A stretch of DNA of 64,000 nucleotides, from contig NZ_VCPD01000001.1 in NCBI RefSeq assembly GCF_005938215.1, forward strand, positions 558,001-622,000. The letters are read 5' to 3'. The position numbers were made by a program, and so were the translations under genes. The stretch is from Ruegeria sediminis (GTDB taxonomy: Bacteria; Pseudomonadota; Alphaproteobacteria; Rhodobacterales; Rhodobacteraceae). How positions within the stretch are numbered: the first letter of the stretch is position 1; every line of letters begins with the position of its first letter. Under the pieces are notes generated by a model, which was not told the DNA's origin, ran no database searches, and saw only the letters and a list, made by a program, of their open reading frames with translations. Positions 17,374-26,322 of the stretch are shown piece after piece.

Positions 17374-19018
17374 CGCGCCGAGGATCCCGGATTTCGGCAG
17401 CCGCCTTGCGCTTGGCGGCCGCGCAGCGTCCGCCTGGTTCCTGGCCGTGGTCGTGACCGCGCTGCTCGGGTTCCTGGCGTTCGTCTACGGCCGCCCCGTA
17501 AGCCATTCGGCCGTGTTCGTCGAGGACAGCTTCGTGTTCTTCGACGGCATCCACCGCGTCGCGCATGGCAAGACGCCGCATGTGGATTTCTCGACCCCCG
17601 TCGGAGCCCTGGCCTATTGGCTGCCCTATCTCGGACATGTCCTTGCCGGAGGCTATGCGGGCGCGATCGAGTTCGCCTCGCTCTTGCTGGCCGCGGTCGT
17701 GGTGCCGATCGGGGCGGTGCTGATCTGGCGGCGCGCAGCCCCCGCGATGGCGCTGGCCGTGCTGGCGACGATTGCCGGCATCATCGTCGTTCCCCTGGTG
17801 CCGGGATGGGTGCCCGAGGAAGTGTCGCACGCGATGCACTACAACCGATGGTCCTGGGGGGTGATCCTTGCCCTGTTCCTTCTGGGTTTGCCGCCAGCGC
17901 CGGATGATCCTCCGGGTTGGTTGCGCGGATCGCTGGCCGCCCTGCTTCTGTCGGCGCTGTTCCTGACCAAGATCACCTATTTCGCCGTCGGATCGGTCTA
18001 TCTGATCCTGCTGCTGGCCTATCCGGACACCCGCCGCCGCGACGCCGTGGTGGCATTTGCCGGGACCGCCCTGATGCTGGGCATCTGCGTCGTTGCGACC
18101 GGCGGCATGGTCTTTTCCTACCTCGCCGATCTCGCCCAGGCGCTCGAAGTCGACGAGGCGGTGCGCGGGTCCTACCTGAGCGTCGCGATGATCAGTCGCA
18201 ACAGCCTGATCCTGCTGGTCCTCGCTGCCTACGCGGCGGTGCTGAAGGGAAATCTCAGGTGGCAGGATCTTCTGGTCGCGGGCTATGTCGGGGCCTCGGG
18301 GCTGGCGATCATCGACCAGAATTTCCAGTACACCTTCATCGTGTCGCTGCCGGCCGCCTTCGCCCTGCTTGCCGCGCCGCAGGGCACGGCAAGCGACGCC
18401 ATCCGCATCGGCAATTCGGTCATCATCGCCGCGTGTTTCGCGATGCTGCTGCCCTACGCGGCCGATTGGGCCCGCGTGACCCTACGGCACATGCAACCGG
18501 CGCCTGCCGGGTCGTTCACGACGCTCGATCTGCCGGGATTCAGGGGGATCCACGTTTACGACCGCAACAAGCAGGAACCCTCGGAAACGTCGACGCGGTC
18601 AGGCCCGGTCGACGCGAAGGCGTATCTGCGCGGCGAAACGAAGATCACCTGGCTGAACCAGCGAGACAACCTGCCTGCGTTCGAAGACGGCGTCCGGCTT
18701 TTGCAGTCGGCGGGGGTGAAGGACGCCACGATCTTCACGCTGGACTATTCCAACGTCATGCCGGTCCTCGTGGACGCCCCGCGCGAGCCCTATGGCTATT
18801 CCTGGTATCATTTCGGCCGCAACGTCAGCGAGGAGACATTGCCGGACGGGCCGGAGATGTTCGAAGGCGTGGACTACGTGATGGCGCCGCTGAAGTCCTA
18901 TTCCCTTGTCGCGGACTACTTCCGGGACATCTACGGGGACTACCTTGCCGGCACCCTGACCGAGGTCGCGCAATCCGACAGCTGGATCCTGTTCCGTCAC
19001 GCCCCGGAACGGGATTAG
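17366..19018 (+). CDS. Large polytopic membrane protein of unknown family
   Basis: 550 residues from ATG 17366, overlapping the previous gene by 8 bases. Residues about 20-370 contain roughly nine to ten hydrophobic segments; residues 375-550 form a soluble, probably periplasmic tail (DLPGFRGIHVYDRNKQEPSE onward). The layout (an early SAVFVEDSFVFFDGIHRVAHG loop, many helices, a C-terminal soluble domain) is that of GT-C glycosyltransferase/PMT-like proteins, which use polyprenyl-linked sugars. I do not recognise a specific family. Last gene of the operon. Confidence 0.7.
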   Translation: MADAPRIPDFGSRLALGGRAASAWFLAVVVTALLGFLAFVYGRPVSHSAVFVEDSFVFFDGIHRVAHGKTPHVDFSTPVGALAYWLPYLGHVLAGGYAGAIEFASLLLAAVVVPIGAVLIWRRAAPAMALAVLATIAGIIVVPLVPGWVPEEVSHAMHYNRWSWGVILALFLLGLPPAPDDPPGWLRGSLAALLLSALFLTKITYFAVGSVYLILLLAYPDTRRRDAVVAFAGTALMLGICVVATGGMVFSYLADLAQALEVDEAVRGSYLSVAMISRNSLILLVLAAYAAVLKGNLRWQDLLVAGYVGASGLAIIDQNFQYTFIVSLPAAFALLAAPQGTASDAIRIGNSVIIAACFAMLLPYAADWARVTLRHMQPAPAGSFTTLDLPGFRGIHVYDRNKQEPSETSTRSGPVDAKAYLRGETKITWLNQRDNLPAFEDGVRLLQSAGVKDATIFTLDYSNVMPVLVDAPREPYGYSWYHFGRNVSEETLPDGPEMFEGVDYVMAPLKSYSLVADYFRDIYGDYLAGTLTEVAQSDSWILFRHAPERD

Positions 19019-19038
19019 AGAACCCGGGCGCGAAGTCC

Positions 19039-19284
19039 CTACCCGCCCCGGAGACGCTGCATCAGGTAGACCTCGCTGCCCTCGGGGATCGGTTCGGTCA
19101 GGCCGCTGGCGATGACGCGCCCGTCTATGGCCACGGACACACCCGCGTCGATCGGCCCCTCGAGCTGCGGATAGGCCCGGACCAGTGCGCGCAGCAACTC
19201 GCCGGTGTTGGAGGCCTCGACCTCCACCACCTCGCGGCCCCCGGTCAAGGACCGGAGGCCGGACCAGAGATGGACCTCAACCAT
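19039..19284 (-). CDS. MoaD/ThiS-like sulfur-carrier protein
   Basis: 81 residues with a beta-grasp pattern and the diagnostic C-terminal Gly-Gly (VYLMQRLRGG). MoaD/ThiS proteins are thiocarboxylated at that glycine and donate sulfur. It overlaps the end of the molybdopterin-binding subunit gene by 8 bases and is the last gene of that operon, so a dedicated role in molybdenum-cofactor supply or in maturation of this hydroxylase is plausible (inference). Confidence 0.85.
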   Translation of the reverse strand: MVEVHLWSGLRSLTGGREVVEVEASNTGELLRALVRAYPQLEGPIDAGVSVAIDGRVIASGLTEPIPEGSEVYLMQRLRGG

Positions 19285-21538
19285 TGCCTTTCAGGGCCGC
19301 CAGAACGCGCGGCGGCGACATCGGCAGCTGGCGCATCCGCAGGCCCGCCGCGTTCGACACCGCGTTGGCGATGGCCGCCAGCGGCGGCACGATGCCGGTC
19401 TCTCCGACGCCGCGCACGCCGAACGGGTGGCCCGGATTGGGCACTTCGACGATCACCGTGTCGATCATCGGCAGGTCGCTGGCGACAGGAATGCGGTAGT
19501 CGAGGAAGATCGAGTTCTGCAGCCGCCCGTCCTCGCCATAGATGTATTCCTCGTTCAGCGCCCAGCCAATGCCCTGCGCCGCGCCGCCCTGGTACTGGCC
19601 TTCGACATAGGCCGGGTGGATCGCCTTGCCCGCGTCCTGAATGACGGTGTAGCGGGTGATCGTGGTCCTGCCGGTCTCGCGGTCGACCTCGGCATCGACG
19701 ATATGGGTGCCGAAGGATACGCCCGCCCCTTCGGGCGTCGCCTCGAAATGGCCCGAGATCGGCCCGCCGGTGCGCCCCATGCTGGCGGTGATCTCGGCCA
19801 GCGGCATCGGGTCGAAATCGCCGGCGTTGGGGCCCGAAGGCACGGCGCAGCCGTTTTCCCATTTCACCGCATCGACCGGGATGCCCCATTTCGCCGCCGC
19901 GCGCTCGCACAGTTTCTCGACCGCGTTGCGCGCCGCCTTGATCGTCGCCAGGCCGGACGCGTAGGTCACGCGCGAGCCGTGCGACACGTCGTTGTAGCCC
20001 AGCGTTGCGGTGTCGGCGACGGTGACGCGGATGTTCTCGTAGGGGATGCCCAGAACCTCGGCCGCCATCAGCGCCATCGACGCACGCGAGCCGCCGATGT
20101 CGGGCGTGCCCACCATGACCTGCGCCGAGCCGTCCTCGGACAGCGCCAGCGACACGCTGGTTTCGCCGCCGTGGTTGAACCAGAACCCGCAGGAGATGCC
20201 GCGGCCCTGCCCCGGCTTCAGCGGCGCCGAGTAATGCGGATGCGCCTTGGCGGCCTCCAGCGTCTCGACCAGGCCGATGCGTTCGTAGCGCGGGCCGTAG
20301 CTGGCCTTGGTGCCCTCGTGCGCGGCGTTCTTGAGGCGCACGTCGATCGGGTCGAGGCCCAGCTTGTTGCACAGCTCGTCGATCACCGATTCCACCGCAA
20401 AGGCCCCCATCGGAGCGCCCGGCGCGCGATAGGCCGCCTGTTTCGGGCGGTTGGTCATCACGTCATAGCCGACCTGCCGCACGTTGGTCAGGTGGTAGGG
20501 CGCAAAGGCGCACATGGCGGTCATGTCGCCCGGCGCGCCGGGGAAAGCGCCGCCCTGCAGGCGGAAGACCCCTTGGGCGGCGGTGATGGTGCCGTCCTTC
20601 TTCATGCCGATCCTGACATCCATCGAGGCCGAGGCGGTCGGTCCGGTGGCGCGGAACACCTCGGACCGGCTCATCACCAGCTTCACCGGTCGGTTGGCCT
20701 TGCGCGACAGCGCCAGCGCCACCGGTTCGATGAACACGGTGGTCTTGCCGCCGAAGCCGCCGCCGATTTCCGATGCGGTCACGCGCAGCTGCGAGGTCTC
20801 GATGCCCAAAAGCGCCGCACAGGTCTTTTGCACGATCCAGTGCCCCTGCGTGCAGCACCACAGCTCGCCCTTGCCGTCATTGCCCAGCGTGGCGAGGCAG
20901 GCGTGGGGTTCGATATAGCCCTGATGGGTGGCCTCGGTCACGAAATGGTCCTCGATCACCAGGTCCGCCTCGGCGAATCCGGCCTCGACATCGCCATGTC
21001 CGCTTTCGTGATAGCGCACCACGTTCGGATGCATCCCCTCGGGCACCGAATAGTCGGCGGCGCCTTCGCGGATCACCGGCGCGTCCGGCTGCATCGCCTT
21101 GTCCACGTCGGTGACATGCGGCAGCACCTCGTATTCCACCTCGATCAGCTTGAGCGCATCGCGCGCCGCCAGCGCCGAGGTCGCGGCCACCGCCGCCACC
21201 GCATGACCGTCATAAAGCGCCTTCTCGCCCGCCATGACGTTTTCCAGAACGTTCCAGAATTCGCCCTTGAGGCCCGGCTTGAACGCCACCTTGTCCGAGA
21301 AATCGGCGCGGGTGACCACCGCCTTGACGTCCTTGAGCGCCTCGGCCCTGGAGGTGTCGATCCTGACGATCCGCGCATGGGCGTGCGGCGAGCGCAGGAT
21401 CGCGCCGTGCAGCATTCCGGGCGCATGGGCATCGGCGCCGAACTTGGCCCGGCCCGTCACCTTGTCCAGACCGTCGGGACGGTCGGGCCGGGTGCCTACG
21501 AACTTGAACTCGGATTTACGGTCATCGAGCGCCATCAC
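19277..21538 (-). CDS. Molybdenum hydroxylase large subunit (xanthine dehydrogenase family)
   Basis: 753 residues. Conserved molybdopterin-binding features: GGGFGGKTTVFIEPVALALS, QAAYRAPGAPMGAFAVES and the C-terminal GVGETGIVPPLAAIANAV containing the catalytic Glu. The YRAPG loop lacks the Cys of the aerobic CO dehydrogenase active-site loop, so it is not a CO dehydrogenase. It would hydroxylate an aldehyde, purine or N-/O-aromatic compound. Coupled by a 4-base overlap to the 2Fe-2S subunit gene. Follows the reductive dehalogenase on the same strand. Confidence 0.92.
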   Translation of the reverse strand: MMALDDRKSEFKFVGTRPDRPDGLDKVTGRAKFGADAHAPGMLHGAILRSPHAHARIVRIDTSRAEALKDVKAVVTRADFSDKVAFKPGLKGEFWNVLENVMAGEKALYDGHAVAAVAATSALAARDALKLIEVEYEVLPHVTDVDKAMQPDAPVIREGAADYSVPEGMHPNVVRYHESGHGDVEAGFAEADLVIEDHFVTEATHQGYIEPHACLATLGNDGKGELWCCTQGHWIVQKTCAALLGIETSQLRVTASEIGGGFGGKTTVFIEPVALALSRKANRPVKLVMSRSEVFRATGPTASASMDVRIGMKKDGTITAAQGVFRLQGGAFPGAPGDMTAMCAFAPYHLTNVRQVGYDVMTNRPKQAAYRAPGAPMGAFAVESVIDELCNKLGLDPIDVRLKNAAHEGTKASYGPRYERIGLVETLEAAKAHPHYSAPLKPGQGRGISCGFWFNHGGETSVSLALSEDGSAQVMVGTPDIGGSRASMALMAAEVLGIPYENIRVTVADTATLGYNDVSHGSRVTYASGLATIKAARNAVEKLCERAAAKWGIPVDAVKWENGCAVPSGPNAGDFDPMPLAEITASMGRTGGPISGHFEATPEGAGVSFGTHIVDAEVDRETGRTTITRYTVIQDAGKAIHPAYVEGQYQGGAAQGIGWALNEEYIYGEDGRLQNSIFLDYRIPVASDLPMIDTVIVEVPNPGHPFGVRGVGETGIVPPLAAIANAVSNAAGLRMRQLPMSPPRVLAALKGNG

Positions 21539-22014
21539 GAAGCCTCCCGCATTTCCGCCGCCGTATCCATCACGGCGCGGATGATCTTGTCATATCCGGT
21601 GCAGCGGCACAGGTTGCCGGCCAGCCAGTACCGGGTTTCCTCCTCGGTCGGGTCGGGGTTCTTTTCCAGCAGCGCCTTGGCCGCGACCAGAACCCCGGGC
21701 GTGCAGATGCCGCATTGCAGGGCGGCATGTTCGATGAACTTCTTCTGCAGCGGGTGCAGGACGTCGCCGTCCGCCATGCCTTCGACGGTTTCGATCTTCT
21801 TGCCCTCGGCCTCGACCCCCAGCATCAGGCAGGAACAGACGAGGCGGCCATCGACCGTGACCGAACAGGCGCCGCAGTCGCCGGTGCCGCAGCCTTCCTT
21901 GGCGCCGGTCAGGTTCAGCCTGTCGCGCAGGCAGTCAAGCAGGGTCTCGCGCGGGTCGCAGAGGTAATCGACCGCGTCACCGTTGACGGTGGTGGATACG
22001 TGGATCTTGCTCAT
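21535..22014 (-). CDS. Molybdenum hydroxylase 2Fe-2S subunit
   Basis: 159 residues with both iron-sulfur clusters: the plant-type cluster EGCGTGDCGACSVTVDG with a later CSC, and the helical cluster QCGICTPGV and NLCRCTGYD. This small subunit (CoxS/XdhA-N type) carries electrons from the molybdenum site to FAD. Overlaps both neighbours by 4 bases. No export signal. Confidence 0.95.
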   Translation of the reverse strand: MSKIHVSTTVNGDAVDYLCDPRETLLDCLRDRLNLTGAKEGCGTGDCGACSVTVDGRLVCSCLMLGVEAEGKKIETVEGMADGDVLHPLQKKFIEHAALQCGICTPGVLVAAKALLEKNPDPTEEETRYWLAGNLCRCTGYDKIIRAVMDTAAEMREAS

Positions 22015-22877
22015 GCTTTTTCTCCCTTCGCGCGGGCATAGGCGATCCTGGCCGCGCGTTTGGCCAGGACGCCCGCGACCTCGGTCCGGAACTCGATGGT
22101 GCCGCGCTTGTCGTTGATCGGATTGCAGGCCGCCGAGGCCGCCGCGGCCAGGGCGTCCAGCGCCGCCTCGTCGAGCGTGGTGCCGAGGATCGCCTTGGCG
22201 CAGTCCTCGACCAAGAGAACGGTCGGCGCCACGGCCCCCAGCGACACGCGCGCCTCGGTGATCGTCTCACCGTCCAGCCGCAGGTTCACCCCGCAGCCCA
22301 CGACGGCGATGTCCATTTCGGTGCGGGGGATGAAGCGCAGGTAGGCGTCGCCTCCATTGGCGCCGCGCGCCGGCACGTTGACCGCCGAGACCACCTCGCC
22401 CTTGGCCAGCGAGGTGCGGCCCGGCGCGGTCGGGATCTGTTCGACCGGCACCTCGCGGACGCCGTCCGGGCCGGTCACGCTGATCGTCACCTCGGCGGCG
22501 ACCATCGCCGGCACGGCGTCCGCCGCGGGCGAGGCGTTGCACAGGTTGCCGGTCAGCGTCGCGCGGCCCTGAACCTGGGTCGAGCCGATCAGGTCCATCG
22601 CCTCGACCAGGCCGGGCCATTCGCGGCCCAGCTCGGGGTGTTCGCTCATTTCGGCGCCGGTCACTGCGACGCCGATGGTCCAGCTTCCGTCAGCGTTCCG
22701 GGTGATGTCGCGCACGCCGCCGATCTTCTTGATGTCGATCAGCGTATCGGGCGTCACGATGTCCGAGCGCAGCTGCACCAGAACATCGGTTCCGCCGGCA
22801 AGAAAGCGGGTCGTGCCGGTCGCCTTGGCGGCCAGCGCCGAAGCCTCGGCGAAACTGGCGGGGCTGTGGTAGTCCAT
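22011..22877 (-). CDS. Molybdenum hydroxylase FAD-binding subunit
   Basis: 288 residues from ATG 22877 (MDYHSPASFAEA). CoxM-type FAD subunit with the flavin-binding motifs FLAGGTDVLVQLRSD and TLTGNLCNASPAADAVPAMV. It passes electrons from the 2Fe-2S subunit to an acceptor. First of the M-S-L-MoaD genes; separated by 158 bases from the upstream dehalogenase gene, so it may have its own promoter or be co-transcribed. Confidence 0.92.
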   Translation of the reverse strand: MDYHSPASFAEASALAAKATGTTRFLAGGTDVLVQLRSDIVTPDTLIDIKKIGGVRDITRNADGSWTIGVAVTGAEMSEHPELGREWPGLVEAMDLIGSTQVQGRATLTGNLCNASPAADAVPAMVAAEVTISVTGPDGVREVPVEQIPTAPGRTSLAKGEVVSAVNVPARGANGGDAYLRFIPRTEMDIAVVGCGVNLRLDGETITEARVSLGAVAPTVLLVEDCAKAILGTTLDEAALDALAAAASAACNPINDKRGTIEFRTEVAGVLAKRAARIAYARAKGEKA

Positions 22878-23035
22878 GATCTTACCTCGCACCTGTGGAT
22901 CAGGAGTTCATCTGAGTTTTGGGGGACGTTAGTGCAGCAAATCCGCCGCGTCCATGACATGAACGACGGTTTTTTTCGCAACGGAATGTCGTTTCCGGAC
23001 CATGCGGGGGGTCCGGCCGCGACCGCGCCGGGGCG

Positions 23036-26000
23036 CTAGAGGTCGATCTCGATCACGCCGTTCTCGGTGGCGGCGCGGCTCTGGCAGAGGATGATCGCGC
23101 GCTCGCGCTGTTTCTTCGACAGAACGAAATCGCGATGTTCGACTTCACCCGAGATCAGGCCGCATTTGCAGACCCCGCAGATGCCGTCAGAGCATTTGAC
23201 GTCCACGTGAATCCCCGCCTCGTTCAGCACCTGGGCGGCATCCTTGTCCTCTGGCACCGCAAGCGCGCGGCCGGACCGGGCCAGTTTCAGGGTGAAGGGG
23301 CGATTCAAGTAGTCCGGCTGTTCGGGAACCGAGAAATACTCCAGATGCCGCGCCTCTTCGGGAAAGCCCTGCCGCTCGGCCGCCTGAATGACGCCGTCCA
23401 TGTAGCGGTCCGGCCCGCAGGTGTAGACGTGCCAGCCATCCCGGTATCCCGCCAAGACGGCATCCAGATCGGCGCGCGTCCCTTCGTCGGAGAAATGGTA
23501 ATGCACCCGATCCGCCCAAGGCGCATCGGCGAGGTCATCCAGGTATCCCGCCGCCGCCCGCGTGCTGGCCGAGTAATGCAGCTCGAACTCGGCGCCCAGG
23601 CTGTGCAGGCGGTGCGCGAAGGCGATCATCGGCGTGATGCCGATGCCGCCGCCCATCAGGAAGGTTTTCGCTGCCGTCTCGTCCAGTTCGAAATGGTTGA
23701 TGGGCTTCGAGATGAAGACCTTGCGCCCCTCGCTGAAGATCCGGTGCAGCAGGGCCGAACCTCCGCGCCCGGCATCCTCGCGCAGGACGCCGATCTGGTA
23801 TTTCGACCGGTCGGACGGGTCGCCGGACATCGAATACTGGCGCAGGAATTCCGGCGCCACCAGGACGTCGAGATGCGCGCCCGCCGTCCATTCCGGCAGC
23901 GGCACGCCGTTCGGCGCTTTGAACTCGTACTTGCTCACGTCCGCGGTCATCTTCTCGACCCGGGCCAGTTCGACCCGCATCACCGGCGCGTCGCCCGCGA
24001 TCCGGTAGCGATGCACGACCGAAATGTCGCCGGCAGCCAGCCGGGCCTTGTACTCATCGGCCGTCACCAACGCCTGATAGGCGGCGATCCCGGCCTCGCG
24101 GTCCATCGCGAAAGGATAGGGCCAGGGGTGCGGCGCCAGGGGGGCGGGATAGACAGCCAGCGTCTGATCCTCGTATTTCAGGTCCAGATCCCGTTGCAGG
24201 CCGCGCCGGTTCAGCGGGTGCTGGGACGGACGATAGGCGCCGTCCGGCTGCAACTCGATATCCCACCACCATTTCTTGACGTCGTTGAGGCCACCGTTGC
24301 CCACGGCATCGTCAAGCCTCGCCAGCGCCGGCGCGGCGGCGGGAATGTTCATCGCGGCCCAGCGGAAGGGGCGTTCGGCGAACAGCCCTTCGAGGTTCCA
24401 CGGGCAGGTCTTCATGCAGCGCCCGCACATCGCGCCGCCCGGGGTGGTGATCCGGTAGGTGGCGCATTTCTGGCTGTCGGATTTCCAGATCTCGTAGCCG
24501 TTGAACATCAGCTTCGGTCCGGCGGTGATCGCCCCCGACGGGCATTCCCGCGCGCATTTGTTGCAAGCCTCGCAGAATTTCTGCAGGCCGAAGTCGATGG
24601 GCCGGTCATGGCTCATCGGCATGTCGGTCGTCACCACGCCGGATTTCAGGCGCGGGCCGAGATAGGGGTTCAGGATGACCTCGCCGATGCGGCTGACCTC
24701 GCCCAGACCGGAAAGCAGCAGCAGCGGCGGCTGCAGCACCTCGCCATCCATCACCGTATGCGCCTTGGCCTTGTAGCCGAGGTTGCGGATCTGCTGCGCG
24801 ATCACGCCGCCCAGCAGCGAAAACCGCAGATAGGCGCGCATCGACTGGGCGACGCTGATCCAGTCGTCGCCCGACGCGCCTTCCATCGTCTCGTAACCCT
24901 GGTCGATGATCATGCTGACCGCCTGGTCGTGGGGCGGCACGATCCTTTCACCGGTGGCGTCGTGCGAATACCACGTCCAGTCCGGGCAGCGGCTGAGGCC
25001 GACCGCATCGACGCCCAGGAAATAGCTTGCCGCCTTGACGTTCGCCGCGTTGCGTTCGGCGTCTGTGGGTTTCGGGACGGCTGCGCTGTCGCCGTCCTGC
25101 AGCAGCACGAACGCCCCCAGCGCCCGCCGCTGGGCAAAGCTGGGCGCGGCCTTGCGGGCGTAATGGCCGCCCCTGGCCCCGTCCTGCACCGCCTTGCCCA
25201 TGTCGCCGAACTGGGCGCGGGCGAACATGTCGGCGCGTTTCGGCACGCGCGCCACGTTGGCCTCGTCGATGTAGGTGGTCGGGTTCTCGACCCGCTTGAG
25301 CTTTTCGAACGGATGCGTCCCGTCCCTGTAGCGGCGTCTGGCATAGGGGTCGCAGTTCAGCGCGTTCCTGGCAAATCCCTTGCCCAGCCACCAGGCCGGG
25401 CCTTGCGTGCGGAACCAGGGCTGCTGCGACATGGGCGCCAGCGGCCGGTCATGGGCGATCTCCATCGTGGTCGTCACCGCCGCAAGGCCGAACCGCTCGC
25501 CCAGCCAGGGCGCGACCAGCCTGCCGCCCTCGTCCGAGACCAACCCGGCCGCCACCGCCAGCCTGCCCAGATCGACATCCGACGAGGTTGCGGTATGCGC
25601 CCGCGCATCGAAACCCAAAAGGCGGATGTAGTTGGCGATCACCACCGCGTTTTCGGTCGCCAGCAGGCAGGCGCGGTGATCCTGCGCATCGAGGATCCAG
25701 TCGGAGCCCGGCTCGTCCGGGTCCGGGTCGCGGTTGTGCTGGTAGAGGAACACGATCGCGTGCCTGTGGCCGTCGATCGAGGCGGGCTCGGCCTCCATGC
25801 TGTCCTTGAGGTCGGCCATGATCAGGTCGATGCCCGAGGCCAGCGTCTTGGTCTGGCGGGTCTTCAGCGCATGGGCCAGCCGGTCGATGTCAGGGTTGCG
25901 GCGCGGTACGGCCAGCAGGGCTTCGGGCGGCAGCGGGCCGCAGCCCATCATCGAGGCATCGTTGAAATAGCCGAAGGCTTTCAGATGGTTGGCGCGTTCC

Positions 26001-26248
26001 ACCGGATCGCCGGGAATTTCCGCCCTGGCCGGGTTGACGAACCCGTCGCGGATCGCGTCCATCATCGCCTGGAACTCGCCCATCGCGTTGACGATGCTGT
26101 CCGGCCGCTCGGGGCGATGAAAGCCGAGTTCCGCCATGGGCGGCACACCCGACAGGTCCGGCACGGCACCCCGCCGCTCAAGCCGCTCCAGCGGGTAATG
26201 TCCCATGTTGACGGGCCGGTTCCTGTCCGAGAAAAAGCGGATACCCAT
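23036..26248 (-). CDS. Self-sufficient reductive dehalogenase fused to an FMN/NAD/2Fe-2S reductase
   Basis: 1070 residues from ATG 26248 (MGIRFFSDRNRPVNMGHYPL). Residues 1 to about 690 match the RdhA family: an N-terminal half (about 90-270) that resembles a second corrinoid domain (about 400-555), then two 4Fe-4S motifs, FCEACNKCARECPSGAI (first Cys about 559) and CGRCMKTCPWN (about 610). From about 735 a phthalate-dioxygenase-reductase-like module follows: FMN (RQYSMSGDP), NAD (GGGIGITPM) and a C-terminal 2Fe-2S ferredoxin (CSDGICGVCKCG). No Tat or Sec signal, so cytoplasmic. This is the BhbA-like aerobic, NADPH-driven type that dehalogenates hydroxylated haloaromatics; the substrate here is inferred. 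Divergent LysR gene at 26323. Confidence 0.9.
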   Translation of the reverse strand: MGIRFFSDRNRPVNMGHYPLERLERRGAVPDLSGVPPMAELGFHRPERPDSIVNAMGEFQAMMDAIRDGFVNPARAEIPGDPVERANHLKAFGYFNDASMMGCGPLPPEALLAVPRRNPDIDRLAHALKTRQTKTLASGIDLIMADLKDSMEAEPASIDGHRHAIVFLYQHNRDPDPDEPGSDWILDAQDHRACLLATENAVVIANYIRLLGFDARAHTATSSDVDLGRLAVAAGLVSDEGGRLVAPWLGERFGLAAVTTTMEIAHDRPLAPMSQQPWFRTQGPAWWLGKGFARNALNCDPYARRRYRDGTHPFEKLKRVENPTTYIDEANVARVPKRADMFARAQFGDMGKAVQDGARGGHYARKAAPSFAQRRALGAFVLLQDGDSAAVPKPTDAERNAANVKAASYFLGVDAVGLSRCPDWTWYSHDATGERIVPPHDQAVSMIIDQGYETMEGASGDDWISVAQSMRAYLRFSLLGGVIAQQIRNLGYKAKAHTVMDGEVLQPPLLLLSGLGEVSRIGEVILNPYLGPRLKSGVVTTDMPMSHDRPIDFGLQKFCEACNKCARECPSGAITAGPKLMFNGYEIWKSDSQKCATYRITTPGGAMCGRCMKTCPWNLEGLFAERPFRWAAMNIPAAAPALARLDDAVGNGGLNDVKKWWWDIELQPDGAYRPSQHPLNRRGLQRDLDLKYEDQTLAVYPAPLAPHPWPYPFAMDREAGIAAYQALVTADEYKARLAAGDISVVHRYRIAGDAPVMRVELARVEKMTADVSKYEFKAPNGVPLPEWTAGAHLDVLVAPEFLRQYSMSGDPSDRSKYQIGVLREDAGRGGSALLHRIFSEGRKVFISKPINHFELDETAAKTFLMGGGIGITPMIAFAHRLHSLGAEFELHYSASTRAAAGYLDDLADAPWADRVHYHFSDEGTRADLDAVLAGYRDGWHVYTCGPDRYMDGVIQAAERQGFPEEARHLEYFSVPEQPDYLNRPFTLKLARSGRALAVPEDKDAAQVLNEAGIHVDVKCSDGICGVCKCGLISGEVEHRDFVLSKKQRERAIILCQSRAATENGVIEIDL

Positions 26249-26303
26249 CGCGTGCTCCTGTTGCCGCCATTCACCTAGCCGGAAATGGACAGCAAAACCA
26301 TTC

Positions 26304-26315
26304 ATGATTAATCAT
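26304..26315. promoter_or_regulatory. Perfect 12-bp palindrome between the dehalogenase and LysR genes
   Basis: ATGATTAATCAT lies 55 bases upstream of the dehalogenase start and 7 bases upstream of the LysR ATG, in an AT-rich 74-base gap. Position and symmetry suit a LysR operator for a divergent target and autoregulation. Confidence 0.45.
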
Positions 26316-26322
26316 ATATGAC

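Noticed and set aside
19277..22877. Aerobic carbon monoxide dehydrogenase
   Set aside because: The large subunit lacks the Cys-containing active-site loop of CO dehydrogenase (YRAPG is present instead).
23135..26278. A 1047-codon open frame on the strand opposite the dehalogenase
   Set aside because: It is antisense to a protein with many recognised motifs, is Arg/Gly/His-rich and has no domain; long antisense frames are normal at this GC content.
22878..26322. Cobalamin riboswitch near the corrinoid dehalogenase
   Set aside because: The 74-base leader is too short, and no B12-box-like structure was seen in either flanking gap.
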